Shown: one piece after another, positions 17,715 through 18,218 of the stretch
Layout of the letters: each line of letters begins with the position of its first letter
How positions within the stretch are numbered: position 1 is the stretch's first letter
From: Bacteroidales bacterium
GTDB taxonomy: Bacteria; Bacteroidota; Bacteroidia; Bacteroidales; UBA932
NCBI GenBank assembly: GCA_016293535.1
Contig: JAEDEB010000044.1
Coordinates: forward strand, 1-18,218
Length of the DNA: 18,218 bases
Direction: 5' to 3'
Notes under the pieces: generated by a model
Seen by the model: the letters and a program-made list of their open reading frames with translations, nothing else
Told to the model about the DNA's origin: nothing
Database searches by the model: none
Position numbers and translations under genes: made by a program

Positions 17715-17751
17715 GAACCAGTCCGAGTCATAATCTGACCAGGACTGGTTC
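17715..17751 (-). terminator. Strong hairpin after the exonuclease gene, possible terminator
   Basis: GAACCAGTCC (17715-17724) and GGACTGGTTC (17742-17751) are perfect 10-bp reverse complements. Inside them GTCA (17727-17730) pairs with TGAC (17736-17739), leaving a 5-nt loop. It lies 21 nt beyond the exonuclease stop and could end that transcript before brxA. No clear U tract follows on the minus strand (GTTAGGTTG), so a Rho-independent terminator is uncertain. A direct repeat GGTTCAT (17747-17753 and 17757-17763) adjoins it. Confidence 0.45.
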
Positions 17752-17772
17752 ATAATGGTTCATTTTCAGGTA

Positions 17773-18218
17773 TTACAATAACTGCATCGCTATTACAGCA
17801 CAGGCCTCTGCATCCGCAAGGGCGTGATGGTGGTTCACGAGGTCATAGCCGCAGGCTGCTGCAACGGTCTGCAGCTGATGGTTCGGAAGCTGGCAGCCGA
17901 AATGTTGTCGGGAAGCCGCCAGGGTGTCGTGGAACTCATAATCGGGATAGTCCATCTGATAGACACGGAACACGGCCTTGAGACATCCTTCATCGAAACG
18001 GGAGTTGTGCGCAACTAGCGGGAGGCCCTCGATGAGAGGTTCAATCCTCTCCCACACATAAGGGAACACCGGAGCGTCATCCGTGTCCTCCGGACCCAGC
18101 CCGTGTACCTGCTGGCAGAACCATTGGTAGTACTCCGGTTCGGGATGGATGAGACTGTAGAAAGAGTCCACAATCTCCCCGTCACGCACTATCACCACTC
18201 CGACGGAGCATACGCTGG
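17773..18218 (-). CDS. DnaQ-like 3'-5' exonuclease (5' end cut off by window edge)
   Basis: The frame enters at the right edge and ends with TAA at 17773-17775. An in-frame GTG at 18196-18198 gives 141 residues. However, the frame continues upstream to the edge as SVCSVG, which is the usual strand after the family's N-terminal DFET motif, so the true start lies outside the window and GTG is not the start. Visible DEDDh landmarks are AHNSRFDEGCLK (ExoII region with its catalytic Asp), PNHQLQTVA and, near the C-terminus, HHALADAEACA (ExoIII with catalytic His and Asp). The ExoI D-x-E motif should be just beyond the edge. The family is an exonuclease domain similar to the DNA polymerase III epsilon subunit, usually about 165 residues when free-standing in Bacteroidales. 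Its role is probably general DNA or RNA processing. It is separated from brxA by about 260 nt with a hairpin, so it is probably not part of the BREX operon. Confidence 0.9.
   Translation of the reverse strand, partial: SVCSVGVVIVRDGEIVDSFYSLIHPEPEYYQWFCQQVHGLGPEDTDDAPVFPYVWERIEPLIEGLPLVAHNSRFDEGCLKAVFRVYQMDYPDYEFHDTLAASRQHFGCQLPNHQLQTVAAACGYDLVNHHHALADAEACAVIAMQLL

Noticed and set aside
18196..18198. GTG as the true start of the exonuclease
   Set aside because: The frame continues upstream to the window edge with residues expected inside the exonuclease domain, so the gene is cut off, not started, here.
1..18218. CRISPR array, tRNA, insertion sequence or integrase
   Set aside because: No regularly spaced repeats, tRNA-like cloverleaf, transposase or recombinase motifs were found on either strand.

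Overview
This window is almost entirely one minus-strand operon: a complete six-gene type 1 BREX (Bacteriophage Exclusion) defence system. In transcription order (right to left) it reads brxA, brxB, brxC, pglX, two accessory DUF262 genes, pglZ and brxL. BrxL runs off the left edge. At the right edge, upstream on the same strand, lies the 3' part of a DnaQ-like 3'-5' exonuclease gene, probably the flanking chromosome. The host is most likely a member of Bacteroidales/Bacteroidota. The grounds are TAnnTTTG promoter elements, weak Shine-Dalgarno signals, the character of the exonuclease and the overall protein style; genus cannot be set from what is visible.

Layout: 17773-18218 exonuclease (5' end cut by the window edge); 17509-17772 an intergenic region dense in inverted repeats, with promoter-like elements on both strands; 16873-17508 brxA; 16265-16876 brxB (ATGA overlap with brxA); 12651-16250 brxC; 9071-12631 pglX; 7160-9061 a GmrSD-type DUF262+DUF1524 protein; 4611-7154 a second, longer DUF262 protein; 2006-4543 pglZ; 1-2003 brxL. 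Gaps inside the operon are 2-19 nt, apart from 67 nt upstream of pglZ.

How the genes work together: PglX is the site-specific adenine methyltransferase that marks host DNA. BrxA, BrxB, the BrxC ATPase, the PglZ alkaline-phosphatase-fold protein and the BrxL AAA+ protein form the rest of the exclusion machinery, which blocks unmethylated phage DNA. The two DUF262 proteins resemble type IV (GmrSD-like) restriction components, which typically attack modified DNA. They would cover phages whose modified DNA escapes BREX, as proposed for BrxU in another BREX island.

Three points stand out. First, the C-terminal ~140 residues of this BrxL look like the MIT_C (MITD1 C-terminal, phospholipase-D-fold) domain, not the usual Lon-protease-like tail. 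Second, a two-gene AT-rich DUF262 cassette is embedded between pglX and pglZ. Third, pglX carries a sharply AT-rich central patch over its predicted target-recognition region, suggesting exchange of DNA specificity. All assignments come from reading motifs and translations by eye; no database search was run.
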